DNA from: Sinorhizobium fredii NGR234
Lineage (GTDB): Bacteria > Pseudomonadota > Alphaproteobacteria > Rhizobiales > Rhizobiaceae
DNA length: 64,000 bases
Assembly (NCBI RefSeq): GCF_000018545.1
Contig: NC_012586.1
Span: forward strand, 2,046,001 to 2,110,000
Direction: 5' to 3'
Part shown: in pieces, positions 8,204 through 16,678 of the stretch
Numbering within the stretch: position 1 is the first letter of the stretch
Layout: the number at the start of each line of letters is the position of its first letter
Notes under the pieces: model-generated
Databases searched by the model: none
Told to the model about the DNA's origin: nothing
Seen by the model: only the letters and a program-made list of their open reading frames with translations
Position numbers and translations under genes: made by a program

Positions 8204-9073
8204 GTTGGCCTCCAGCTGCCGCCTGCGCCAGGCTGCCGGCGCTTCGCCGGTGCGCTTGCGGAAGAAACGCGAGAAATACGCCGGGTCGTCGAAGCCGATC
8301 TCACGGCCGATATCCTCCACCGGGCGAATAGTGAACTTCAGCAACCGCTTGGCTTCGAGAAGCCGCCGGTCGAGCAGCATATCCTTGACCGTTTGCCCGA
8401 ACACCTCGCGGGCCGCCTTGTCGAGCAGATGCGGGGTCGTCGCCAGAAAGTGCACATAGCGGCCGACCGGCCAATCTTCCTTGTAGTGGCGGTCGATGGC
8501 GCGGCGGAGCGCCATGCCCAACGAGACCGTCGGCGGCGCAGCGTCAAGGCCGCCGGTTCCGCCGAGCCGGGCCATCAGCGAAAGGACGACGGATATCAGC
8601 CCGACGAGCACCTTCTCGCTGGCGCTCGCGCCGGCGCGGTACTCATCGGCAATCATCTCCAGAAGCGCGCCGATCCTCGCCCAGTTCGTGTCGAGCGTCT
8701 CTCCCGTCAGCAGAACCGGCACATCGAGTCCCAGGTCCACCTGCTGCGCCATTGCCCGCAGGAGATCGTCCGATATCGAAACGACGATCGCATCCGACTG
8801 CTCGCCGACATCGAAACCATGGACCACGCTGCTCGGCACGAAACTGATGGCGGGAGCCGAAAAATTCCAAGTCTCCTCCTCGATCCGATACGTGCCTCCT
8901 CCCTGAAACCAATAGGTTATCTGTCCCATCTGCGGGTGCTGGTGCGGGGCGACATGGCCGAGATGGAGGCTTTTGCGCTCCATCACGGTCTCGACGTGCA
9001 GGAAGCCGACGTCGAGTTCGCGGCTGGGCTCGCCATAGACGAAGAAGGAGGGGACGTCATTTCTCGTAGGCAT
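8198..9073 (-). CDS. hpaA: AraC-family regulator, HpaA-like
   Basis: A 291-residue regulator with an N-terminal cupin sensor half (about residues 1-140; PHQHPQMGQITYWFQGGGTY) and a C-terminal AraC/XylS DNA-binding domain (about 190-285; VEDIGREIGFDDPAYFSRFF is the second helix-turn-helix). HpaA proteins activate hpaBC in response to 4-hydroxyphenylacetate, and this gene sits directly divergent from hpaB with 96 bases between the starts. The symbol rests on family resemblance and context. The ATG at 9073 is the first in frame but its ribosome site is weak. Confidence 0.8.
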   Translation of the reverse strand: MPTRNDVPSFFVYGEPSRELDVGFLHVETVMERKSLHLGHVAPHQHPQMGQITYWFQGGGTYRIEEETWNFSAPAISFVPSSVVHGFDVGEQSDAIVVSISDDLLRAMAQQVDLGLDVPVLLTGETLDTNWARIGALLEMIADEYRAGASASEKVLVGLISVVLSLMARLGGTGGLDAAPPTVSLGMALRRAIDRHYKEDWPVGRYVHFLATTPHLLDKAAREVFGQTVKDMLLDRRLLEAKRLLKFTIRPVEDIGREIGFDDPAYFSRFFRKRTGEAPAAWRRRQLEANG

Positions 9074-9142
9074 ACCCGAAAAAGTACCAGCGAATCGCCT
9101 TCTTTGTCCATGGCCTGCCGGCCGCCGCCGTCTTAGCTTTTG

Positions 9143-9154
9143 TCAACATTTCAA
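9143..9154. promoter_or_regulatory. Possible HpaR-type half-site upstream of hpaB
   Basis: TCAACATTTCAA lies just before the hpaB ribosome site. It shares the TYAACAT core with the perfect palindrome TTAACATGTTAA upstream of hpaF (11312-11323) and with TCAACATTGAA upstream of hpaR (18944-18954). This is pattern matching only. Confidence 0.3.
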
Positions 9155-9169
9155 GGGAGGAATTTCAAG

Positions 9170-10732
9170 ATGCGATCCGAAGATCACCGCGCCGACAAGA
9201 CCCGTCCGTTTACCGGCGCCGAATATCTGGCGAGCCTGCGCGACGGGCGTGAGGTCTATATCAACGGCGAGCGCATCGCGGACGTCACGGCCCATCCCTC
9301 GATGCGCAACTCGGCTCGTTCGATCGCCCGGATGTATGATGCGCTGCACGACGAGAAGACGAAGGACCGCCTGACGGCGCCGACCGACACCGGATCGGGC
9401 GGCTACACCCACAAATATTTCCGCGTCGCGAAATCCTCCGCCGAGCTCGCCGCGCAGCAGGGCGCGATCGCCGACTGGGCGCGCATGTCCTATGGCTGGA
9501 TGGGCCGTACCGCCGACTACAAGGCGGCGCTGATGAACACGCTCGGGGCGAATGCCGACTGGTACGGCCCCTTCAAGGAGAACGCACTTTCCTGGCACAA
9601 GCGGGCACAGGAATCCGTTCTCTTCATGAACCACGCCATCGTCAATCCGCCGATCGACCGCCACAAGCCGGCCGACGCGGTGAAGGATGTGTTCGTCCAC
9701 ATCACCAAGGAAACCGACGCCGGGATCTATGTATCGGGCGCCAAGGTGGTCGCGACCTCGTCGGCGCTGACGCACTACAATTTCCTCGCCCAGAGCTCGG
9801 CGACGGTCACCGAGGACCCGTCACTCTCGGTGATGTTCATCGTCCCGATGAATGCGCCGGGCATCAAGATGTTCTGCCGCGTCTCCTACGAGCAGACCGC
9901 CAACAGCGCCGGCCATCCCTTCGACTATCCGCTCTCGTCGCGCTTCGACGAGAACGACGCGATCCTGGTCCTCGACAACGTCTTCGTGCCCTGGGAGGAC
10001 GTGCTGGTGCTGCGCGATGCGGCGAAGATTCTTTCCTTCCACCCGGCCTCGGGCTTCATGCATGGCTATTGCTTCCAGGGCTGCACGCGTTTTGCCGTGA
10101 AGCTCGACTTCCTCGCCGGGCTGCTTGCCAAGGCCCTGCGGGCCACCGGCGGCGATGCCTTCCGCGGCAATCAGGCGGCACTCGGCGAGGTGATCGCCTT
10201 GCGGCACATGTTCTGGAGCTTTTCCAATGCGATGGCCCATAACCCCATTCCCTGGGCCAATGGCGCCGTTCTGCCGAATCTCGAAGCGGCGCTCTCCTAC
10301 CGCACCTTCATGTCGGAAGCCTATCCGCGGGTCATCGAAACGGTCCGCAAGGTCGTCGCCTCCGGCCTTATCTATCTGCCCTCCTCGGCGAAGGACTTCG
10401 CCAATCCGGAGATAGACCGCTATCTGGCCCAATATGTCCGCGGCTCGAACGACATGGGTCATATCGAGCGCATCAAGATCATGAAGCTGCTCTGGGATGC
10501 GACCGGCACCGAATTCGGCGGGCGCCATGCGCTCTACGAACTGAACTATGCCGGCGCGCCGGAAGAGGTTCGGCTGCAGGTGCTGAAGGGCGCCGAGCGT
10601 GGCGGGCGGCTCAAAGAGATGGAGGCGCTGGTCGACCGGTGCATGGCCGACTACGACGAGAACGGCTGGACGGGAGACACCTGGCTGCCGCCGCTCGACG
10701 ACGCCTCCGCCATCCGCAACGCGGCCGAATGA
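9170..10732 (+). CDS. hpaB: 4-hydroxyphenylacetate 3-monooxygenase, oxygenase component
   Basis: A 520-residue group D flavin-dependent monooxygenase, matching the normal HpaB length. It hydroxylates 4-hydroxyphenylacetate to 3,4-dihydroxyphenylacetate with reduced FAD supplied by HpaC. Recognised by the N-terminal GAEYLASLRDGREVY, the acyl-CoA dehydrogenase-like middle domain and the conserved C-terminal GSNDMGHIERIKIMKLLWD segment. The ATG at 9170 is chosen because AGGGAGG lies nine bases upstream; a TTG thirty bases earlier is in frame but has no such site. The hpaC start follows 10 bases after the stop, so the two form one transcript. Confidence 0.93.
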   Translation: MRSEDHRADKTRPFTGAEYLASLRDGREVYINGERIADVTAHPSMRNSARSIARMYDALHDEKTKDRLTAPTDTGSGGYTHKYFRVAKSSAELAAQQGAIADWARMSYGWMGRTADYKAALMNTLGANADWYGPFKENALSWHKRAQESVLFMNHAIVNPPIDRHKPADAVKDVFVHITKETDAGIYVSGAKVVATSSALTHYNFLAQSSATVTEDPSLSVMFIVPMNAPGIKMFCRVSYEQTANSAGHPFDYPLSSRFDENDAILVLDNVFVPWEDVLVLRDAAKILSFHPASGFMHGYCFQGCTRFAVKLDFLAGLLAKALRATGGDAFRGNQAALGEVIALRHMFWSFSNAMAHNPIPWANGAVLPNLEAALSYRTFMSEAYPRVIETVRKVVASGLIYLPSSAKDFANPEIDRYLAQYVRGSNDMGHIERIKIMKLLWDATGTEFGGRHALYELNYAGAPEEVRLQVLKGAERGGRLKEMEALVDRCMADYDENGWTGDTWLPPLDDASAIRNAAE

Positions 10733-10742
10733 GGGGGCAGTC

Positions 10743-11255
10743 ATGGAAGCTCCCGTCACGAAGACCGAATTCCGTGACGCGATGGCGCGGGTCTGCGCCC
10801 CCGTCAACGTCATCACCACCAACGGATCCGCCGGGCGCGGCGGGTTCACCGCCACCGCCATGTGCTCTGTCACCGACGAGCCGCCGACACTGCTCGTCTG
10901 CATGAACAGCCGCTCGGCCCAGACCGGCCTTTTTGTCGAGAACCGCCGTTTCTGCGTCAACGTGCTGACCGGCGAGCACAAGGACCTCGCCGCCTGTTTT
11001 GCAGGCCAGCAGGCCGACATGGAAGCCCGCTATGCAACTGCCGAATGGAACGAACTGAGGTCCGGCAGCCAGGCGCTCGCCGATGCGATCGTCTCCTTCG
11101 ACTGCCGCATGGTCGAGGCCCGCCTGGTCGGCACGCACAACATCTTCATCGGCGAGGTGGTCGAAATCCGCACCCGCAAGGACGGACACGCGCTGCTTTA
11201 TTTCGACCGCAACTACGTGCATGTGCCGACCCAGGCCGGCAGCTTTGGCGGCTGA
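10743..11255 (+). CDS. hpaC: 4-hydroxyphenylacetate 3-monooxygenase, flavin reductase component
   Basis: A 170-residue NAD(P)H:flavin reductase of the HpaC/ActVB type that delivers reduced FAD to HpaB. Typical elements are FRDAMARVCAPVNVITT, the flavin-binding GFTATAMCSVTDEPP and the C-terminal LLYFDRNYVHV. Length is normal. The ATG at 10743 follows GAGGGGGCAGTC and lies just after the hpaB stop; in-frame sequence further upstream overlaps hpaB and is not used. Transcription probably ends before the hpaF promoter at about 11293. Confidence 0.92.
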   Translation: MEAPVTKTEFRDAMARVCAPVNVITTNGSAGRGGFTATAMCSVTDEPPTLLVCMNSRSAQTGLFVENRRFCVNVLTGEHKDLAACFAGQQADMEARYATAEWNELRSGSQALADAIVSFDCRMVEARLVGTHNIFIGEVVEIRTRKDGHALLYFDRNYVHVPTQAGSFGG

Positions 11256-11292
11256 CAGGCGGCCGTCGAACGGGCGGTCTGCAAAATGCCGC

Positions 11293-11323
11293 TTGACATC
11301 CGCCTATATATTTAACATGTTAA
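11293..11323 (+). promoter_or_regulatory. hpaF-E-D-G-H-I promoter with palindromic MarR-type operator
   Basis: A consensus -35 TTGACA (11293-11298) is followed, across the expected -10 position, by the perfect 12-base palindrome TTAACATGTTAA (11312-11323). MarR-family proteins such as HpaR typically bind dyads of this size over the promoter, and an hpaR gene closes the cluster. It lies 30-60 bases before the hpaF start. Binding is inferred. Confidence 0.6.
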
Positions 11324-11351
11324 TCAAATAGAACGGCGCCTGGGAGGACCG

Positions 11352-11738
11352 ATGCCGCATCTCACTGTGGAATATTCCGCCAATCTCGACGGCCGGGCCG
11401 ACATCGGAGCGCTCTGCCGCGGGTTGCTGAAGGGCGTGCTGTCGACCGGGCTCTTCGAAATCGGCGCCGTGCGCGTCCGGGCGGTCCGTTGCGAAGATTA
11501 TGCTATCGCCGATCAGCTGCCGGAAAATGCCTTCGTCGACCTGAACTTTCGCATCGGCACCGGCCGCTCACCGGAGGAAAAGAAGCGCGCCGGCGAGGCA
11601 ATCTTCGCCGCGGCGAGCGAGGCGCTCGCGCCTTTGTTCGAGACCCCGCACTTCGCACTCTCACTCGAAATCCGCGAGATCGATCCGGACCTGAGTTGGA
11701 AGAGGAACGCGATCCATCCGCGCCTTCGCGGCCGATAG
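11352..11738 (+). CDS. hpaF: 5-carboxymethyl-2-hydroxymuconate delta-isomerase
   Basis: A 128-residue member of the tautomerase superfamily. After Met removal the chain begins with Pro (MPHLTVEYSANL), the catalytic base of this family. It isomerises 5-carboxymethyl-2-hydroxymuconate in the homoprotocatechuate meta-cleavage pathway. Length and the LEIREIDPDLSWKRN C-terminus fit CHMI. It is the first gene of the downstream hpa operon, behind the operator-bearing promoter at 11293-11323, with GGGAGGACCG as ribosome site. Confidence 0.9.
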   Translation: MPHLTVEYSANLDGRADIGALCRGLLKGVLSTGLFEIGAVRVRAVRCEDYAIADQLPENAFVDLNFRIGTGRSPEEKKRAGEAIFAAASEALAPLFETPHFALSLEIREIDPDLSWKRNAIHPRLRGR

Positions 11739-11780
11739 CCAACAGGCGGCCGGCACAAAAGAAACACCAGGGATCAGATA

Positions 11781-13298
11781 ATGTCCAAACTGCAGGAAAA
11801 CATCGCCAAGGCGGAGGACTACCTCGCCCGGTTCAAGAAGCAGGGTGTCCTGAACCGCATCGGCGGCGAGGATGTCGCGGCCGCCGATGGCTCGACTTAC
11901 GAGACCATCTCGCCCGTCGATCTGAAGCCACTGGCATCGGTCGCGCGCGGCAATGCCGAGGACATCGATCGCGCCGCCAAGTCCGCCAAGGCCGCATTCG
12001 CCGAGTGGGCGGCGATGCCCGGGGAGGCGCGCAAGAAGCTGCTGCACAAGGTCGCTGATGCGATCGTCGCCCGCGCCGAGGAAATCGCCTTCGTCGAATG
12101 CATGGATACCGGCCAGTCGCTGAAATTCATGGCCAAGGCGGCGCTGCGCGGCGCGGAAAACTTCCGCTTCTTCGCCGATCGCGCCCCGGAGGCCCGCGAC
12201 GGCAAGTCGCTGCGCGCCGACGGCCAGGTCAACCTGACGACCCGGGTGCCGATCGGCCCAGTCGGCGTAATCACGCCCTGGAACACGCCGTTCATGCTGT
12301 CGACCTGGAAGATCGCACCGGCGCTCGCGGCGGGCTGCACGATAGTCCACAAGCCGGCGGAATTCTCGCCGCTGACGGCCCGCCTGCTGGTCGAGATCGC
12401 CGAGGAGGCCGGCCTGCCGAAGGGCGTCTGGAACCTTGTCAACGGCTTCGGCGAGGATGCCGGCAAGGCGCTTACCGAGCATCCGCTGATCAAGGCGATC
12501 GGTTTCGTCGGCGAAAGCCGTACCGGTTCTATGATCATGCGTCAGGGAGCGGAGACGCTGAAGCGCGTGCATTTCGAGCTCGGCGGCAAGAACCCTGTCA
12601 TCGTCTTTGCCGATGCCGATCTCGAGCGCGCCGCCGATGCCGCCGTCTTCATGATCTATTCGCTGAACGGCGAGCGCTGCACCTCGTCATCGCGACTGCT
12701 GGTCGAGGAAACGATCTACGAGAAATTCACCGCGCTGGTCGCCGAGAAGGCGAGCCGCATCAAGGTTGGACATCCGCTCGATCCGGAAACGGTCGTCGGC
12801 CCGCTCATCCATCCGGTGCACGAGAAGAAGGTGCTCGAATATATCGCCATCGGCCGCTCCGAAGGCGCCAGGGTGGCCGCCGGCGGTGCCAAGTTCGACG
12901 GTCCGGGCGGCGGCTGCTATGTGTCGCCGACGCTCTTCACTGGGGCCAGCAACAAGATGCGCATCGCCCAGGAGGAAATCTTCGGTCCGGTGCTGACCGC
13001 CATCCCGTTCAAGGAAGAGGACGAGGCGCTGGCGCTTGCCAACGACGTCCAGTACGGCCTGACCGGCTATCTCTGGACCGCGGACGTCACCCGCGCCTTC
13101 CGCTTCACCGATCGCCTCGAGGCGGGGATGATCTGGGTGAACTCCGAAAATGTGCGCCACCTGCCGACGCCCTTCGGCGGGGTGAAGAACTCCGGCATCG
13201 GCCGCGACGGCGGCGACTGGTCCTTCGACTTCTACATGGAGACGAAGAACGTCGCCTTCGCGACCAGGCCGCACGCCATCCAGAAACTTGGCGGCTGA
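11781..13298 (+). CDS. hpaE: 5-carboxymethyl-2-hydroxymuconate semialdehyde dehydrogenase
   Basis: A 505-residue NAD-dependent aldehyde dehydrogenase. The oxyanion motif is TPWNTPFMLSTWK, the catalytic Glu is in HFELGGKNPVIVF and the catalytic Cys in LNGERCTSSSR. It oxidises the ring-fission semialdehyde to 5-carboxymethyl-2-hydroxymuconate. Its position between the isomerase and the ring-cleavage dioxygenase genes, more than general similarity, singles it out as HpaE among the many aldehyde dehydrogenases. Confidence 0.9.
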   Translation: MSKLQENIAKAEDYLARFKKQGVLNRIGGEDVAAADGSTYETISPVDLKPLASVARGNAEDIDRAAKSAKAAFAEWAAMPGEARKKLLHKVADAIVARAEEIAFVECMDTGQSLKFMAKAALRGAENFRFFADRAPEARDGKSLRADGQVNLTTRVPIGPVGVITPWNTPFMLSTWKIAPALAAGCTIVHKPAEFSPLTARLLVEIAEEAGLPKGVWNLVNGFGEDAGKALTEHPLIKAIGFVGESRTGSMIMRQGAETLKRVHFELGGKNPVIVFADADLERAADAAVFMIYSLNGERCTSSSRLLVEETIYEKFTALVAEKASRIKVGHPLDPETVVGPLIHPVHEKKVLEYIAIGRSEGARVAAGGAKFDGPGGGCYVSPTLFTGASNKMRIAQEEIFGPVLTAIPFKEEDEALALANDVQYGLTGYLWTADVTRAFRFTDRLEAGMIWVNSENVRHLPTPFGGVKNSGIGRDGGDWSFDFYMETKNVAFATRPHAIQKLGG

Positions 13299-13358
13299 CA
13301 CAGCAACCGTGAATGAATTGCCCGCAGTCCCTTTGGGACGCGGGCCGGAGGAGGACCG

Positions 13359-14339
13359 ATGCCGATACCCAATGCCAATCTCTACCCGCCCTTCAACATC
13401 GTGCGGCTTTCTCATGTCGAGCTCGGGGTGACCGACCTTGCCAGGTCGCGCGCCTTCTACGTCGACACGCTCGGACTGCAGGTCACCGACGAAACATCTG
13501 ACTCGATATACCTGCGCGCCATGGAAGAGCGCGGCCATCATTGCATCGTCCTGAAGAAAGCGGAGAAAGCGGAGGCCCGCGACCTCGGCTTCAAAGTGTT
13601 CGGCGACGAAGACCTCGACAAGGCGGCGCATTTCTTCAAGAGCAAGGACCTGCCGGTCGAATGGGTGGAGCGTCCCTATCAGGCGCACACCTTCCGCACC
13701 CGCGATCCGCACGGCATCCCGCTCGAATTCTATTCGAAGATGGACCGCCTGCCGCCGATCCACCAGCAATACGCGCTCTACAGGGGTGTGAAGCCGCTCA
13801 GGATCGACCACTTCAACTGCTTCTCGCCGAATGTCGATGAATCGGTCGCCTTCTACAACGAGCTCGGTTTCCGGGTGACCGAATACACCGAGGACGAGGA
13901 AACTGGCCGCCTCTGGGCCGCCTGGACGCATCGCAAGGGCGGCGTCCACGACATCGCCTTCACCAACGGCCGCGGCCCGCGCCTGCACCACACCGCCTTT
14001 TGGGTGCCGACGCCGCTCAACATCATCGACCTTCTGGACCTGATGTCGACCACCGGCTGGGTCTCGAATATCGAGCGCGGCCCCGGCCGCCACGGCATCT
14101 CCAACGCCTTCTTCCTCTATATCCTCGACCCGGACGGCCACCGCGTCGAGATCTACTGCTCGGATTACCAGACGGTCGATCCGGATCTCGAGCCGATCAA
14201 GTGGGATCTCAAGGATCCGCAGCGCCAGACGCTGTGGGGGGCGCCCGCCCCGAAGTCCTGGTTCGAGCATGGCAGTCTCTTCGCCGGAACGCCTGTGACG
14301 GACTCCGTGCTGAAGGCGCAGCCGATCATCGCGCCCTGA
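13359..14339 (+). CDS. hpaD: 3,4-dihydroxyphenylacetate 2,3-dioxygenase, extradiol VOC type
   Basis: A 326-residue type I extradiol dioxygenase with two vicinal-oxygen-chelate domains (about 18-125 and 145-280). The metal ligands are in the second domain: His in LRIDHFNCF, His in RLHHTAFWV and Glu in HRVEIYCSDYQ. It cleaves homoprotocatechuate next to the hydroxyls. The enzyme is of the kind known from Arthrobacter and Brevibacterium, not the LigB-type HpaD of E. coli, so the pathway step is conserved but the protein family is different. A GGAGGAGGACCG ribosome site precedes the ATG. Confidence 0.9.
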   Translation: MPIPNANLYPPFNIVRLSHVELGVTDLARSRAFYVDTLGLQVTDETSDSIYLRAMEERGHHCIVLKKAEKAEARDLGFKVFGDEDLDKAAHFFKSKDLPVEWVERPYQAHTFRTRDPHGIPLEFYSKMDRLPPIHQQYALYRGVKPLRIDHFNCFSPNVDESVAFYNELGFRVTEYTEDEETGRLWAAWTHRKGGVHDIAFTNGRGPRLHHTAFWVPTPLNIIDLLDLMSTTGWVSNIERGPGRHGISNAFFLYILDPDGHRVEIYCSDYQTVDPDLEPIKWDLKDPQRQTLWGAPAPKSWFEHGSLFAGTPVTDSVLKAQPIIAP

Positions 14340-14381
14340 CGATCGGACGCGTACAACAAATGTCCTCGAGGAGACCGAGAG

Positions 14382-15800
14382 ATGGATGAAGCCACGTTCG
14401 CCAAATGGTCGAGAAAGGCCGCAGACTGGGGAGCCGCTTACCGCGCTTCGCTTCGCGACCGGCCGGTGCGCGCGCAAACGGCGCCCGGCGACATCACCGC
14501 TGAGATACCAGCCTCCCCGCCGCAGACCGGCGAGAGCATGGAGGCGATCTTTGCCGATTTCGAGAAAATCATCGTTCCGGGGATGACGCACTGGCAGCAC
14601 CCGCGCTTCTTCGCCTATTTCCCGGCCAATGCCGCGCCGGTTTCCGTCGTCGCCGAGTATCTGGTGACGGCGATGGCCGCCCAGTGCATGCTCTGGCAGA
14701 CGTCACCTGCCGCAACCGAGCTCGAAACGAGGGTGCTCGACTGGCTGCGCCAGGCGATCGGCCTGCCGGGAGGTTTCGCCGGCGTAATCCAGGATTCGGC
14801 CTCCTCCGCCACCCTGTCGGCCGTCCTCGTCATGCGCGAGCGCGCGCTGGCCTGGAACGGCAACAAGGCGGGGCTTAGCGCCAATCCGAGACTGCGCGTC
14901 TATTCCTCGGATCAGGTTCACACGTCGATCGACCGCGCCATCTGGGTCTCCGGCGTCGGCGAGGACAATCTCGTACGTATCCCGGTTCAGGGTGAACACC
15001 GTTCGATGGATTGTGCGGCGCTGGAAGCGGCGATCCTCCGCGACAAGGCAGCCGGCTACGTGCCCGCCGGCGTCATCGCCTGTACAGGCGGCACGAGCAC
15101 CGGCGCCTGCGACAATATCGCTGACGTCGTTCGGGTCGCCCGCGCCCATGACCTTTACGTGCATGTGGACGCGGCCTGGGCCGGCTCGGCGATGATCTGC
15201 GAGGAATTCCGGCCCCTCTGGGCCGGCGTCGAGGAAGCCGATTCCGTCGTCTTCAACCCGCACAAGTGGCTCGGCGCCCAGTTCGACTGCTCGGCGCATT
15301 TCATCCGAAGCCCGGACGACCTGGTCCGTACGCTGGCGATCAAGCCGGAATATTTGAAGACCCACGGCAAGGACGGCATCATAAACTATTCCGAATGGAC
15401 GGTGCCGCTTGGCCGGCGCTTCCGGGCGCTCAAGCTCTGGTTCCTCCTGCGGTTCCATGGCCTGGAAGGGCTGAAAGGAATGATCCGCAACCACGTCGCC
15501 TGGGCGGAGACGCTTGCCGAGCGGCTCGGCCGGGAGGACGGGTTCGAGATCGTCACGAAACCGATCTTCTCGCTCTTCTCCTTCCGGCACTTGGGCAGCG
15601 GCGACCTCGACGCCCACAATCTCGCCCTCGTCAACGCCATCAACGATGACGGGCGGATCTACCTGACCCAGACCCGCGTCGATGGACGGGTGGTGATCCG
15701 TTTCCAGGCCGGGCAGTTCGATATGACTGAGCAGGACGCCGACACGGCCTTCGAGGTCATCACCGAAATCGCCAACAGCCTTGGCGCCGCCCGAAGGTAG
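14382..15800 (+). CDS. Group II PLP decarboxylase, aromatic-L-amino-acid/tyrosine decarboxylase-like
   Basis: A 472-residue PLP decarboxylase of the DOPA/tyrosine decarboxylase group. The Schiff-base lysine is Lys295 in VVFNPHKWLGAQFDCS, the PLP-ring aspartate is in VHVDAAWAGSAM, and the N-terminal FEKIIVPGMTHWQHPRFFAYF is the substrate-pocket signature of aromatic decarboxylases. It sits inside the hpa operon between hpaD and hpaG, a place where E. coli has no such gene. Decarboxylating tyrosine or DOPA would yield tyramine or dopamine, which amine oxidation converts to 4-hydroxy- or 3,4-dihydroxyphenylacetate, the substrates of this pathway. Substrate is inferred from context. Confidence 0.83.
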   Translation: MDEATFAKWSRKAADWGAAYRASLRDRPVRAQTAPGDITAEIPASPPQTGESMEAIFADFEKIIVPGMTHWQHPRFFAYFPANAAPVSVVAEYLVTAMAAQCMLWQTSPAATELETRVLDWLRQAIGLPGGFAGVIQDSASSATLSAVLVMRERALAWNGNKAGLSANPRLRVYSSDQVHTSIDRAIWVSGVGEDNLVRIPVQGEHRSMDCAALEAAILRDKAAGYVPAGVIACTGGTSTGACDNIADVVRVARAHDLYVHVDAAWAGSAMICEEFRPLWAGVEEADSVVFNPHKWLGAQFDCSAHFIRSPDDLVRTLAIKPEYLKTHGKDGIINYSEWTVPLGRRFRALKLWFLLRFHGLEGLKGMIRNHVAWAETLAERLGREDGFEIVTKPIFSLFSFRHLGSGDLDAHNLALVNAINDDGRIYLTQTRVDGRVVIRFQAGQFDMTEQDADTAFEVITEIANSLGAARR

Positions 15801-15805
15801 ACCCC

Positions 15806-16675
15806 ATGTCCCGTCCGAAATTTGTCAACTTTACCCGCAATAGCAGTCAAGGCTACGGCCTTCTGACGGAAGAAGGCATCGTCAACCTCTCGGCCCGCCA
15901 CGGCGCACGCTGGCCGACGCTTCGCGAAGTCATCGAAGACGGCGCACTTTCCACACTCGCCGCCGAAAGCGCATCCTTGCCGCCGGACTTCCCGGTCGAA
16001 GACATCCGCTTCGAGATTCCGATCCCGTCGCCGGAAAAGATCGTCTGCGTCGGCGTCAACTTTCCCGACCGCAACGAGGAATACAAGGACGGACAGGCTG
16101 CCCCCGCCAACCCGTCGCTGTTCATCCGCTTCCCGCGCTCCTTCACCGGTCACGACGAGCCGCTGATCCGGCCACCGGAGAGCCCGCAACTCGACTACGA
16201 GGGCGAGATCGTCATCGTCATCGGCAAGGGCGGCCGCCGCATTCCTGAATCTGAGGCGCTGAACCACATCGCGGCGCTGTCGCTCTCAAACGAAGGGACG
16301 ATCCGCGACTGGGTGCGCCATGCCAAGTTCAACGTCACCCAGGGCAAGAATTTCGACCGGACCGGCTCGATCGGCCCATGGCTCGTGCCGTTCACCGACG
16401 AAAGCCAGCTCGCCGATATCAAGCTCAAAACCCGGGTCAATGGCGAGGTGCGCCAGAGCGACCGGACGAGCCGGATGATCTTCCCGTTCCGCAAGATCAT
16501 CAATTACATCTCCACCTTCACGACACTGGTTCCGGGCGACGTGATCGTCACCGGCACGCCGACCGGCGCCGGCGCCCGTTTCGATCCGCCGATCTGGCTG
16601 AAGCCCGGCGATGTCGTCGAGGTCGAAGCGGACGGCATCGGCATTTTGAGAAACACGATCGCCGACGAGATGTGA
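15806..16675 (+). CDS. hpaG: Fumarylacetoacetase-family HpaG: HHDD isomerase / OPET decarboxylase
   Basis: A 289-residue single-domain fumarylacetoacetase-family protein. The metal-binding acidic residues are in DYEGEIVIVIG, and the C-terminal signature is TLVPGDVIVTGTPTGAG. It should catalyse decarboxylation of 5-oxopent-3-ene-1,2,5-tricarboxylate and/or isomerisation of 2-hydroxyhepta-2,4-diene-1,7-dioate. The enteric HpaG is a tandem duplication of about 430 residues; this one has a single unit, so it may do one or both steps as a homodimer. It starts six bases after the decarboxylase stop. Confidence 0.85.
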   Translation: MSRPKFVNFTRNSSQGYGLLTEEGIVNLSARHGARWPTLREVIEDGALSTLAAESASLPPDFPVEDIRFEIPIPSPEKIVCVGVNFPDRNEEYKDGQAAPANPSLFIRFPRSFTGHDEPLIRPPESPQLDYEGEIVIVIGKGGRRIPESEALNHIAALSLSNEGTIRDWVRHAKFNVTQGKNFDRTGSIGPWLVPFTDESQLADIKLKTRVNGEVRQSDRTSRMIFPFRKIINYISTFTTLVPGDVIVTGTPTGAGARFDPPIWLKPGDVVEVEADGIGILRNTIADEM

Positions 16676-16678
16676 GCC

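Noticed and set aside
9140..9169. TTG start thirty bases upstream of hpaB
   Set aside because: AGGGAGG is placed for the ATG at 9170, and the resulting 520 residues match HpaB.
12687..14600. A 637-codon minus-strand frame across hpaE and hpaD
   Set aside because: Antisense shadow of two certain pathway genes, no domain seen.
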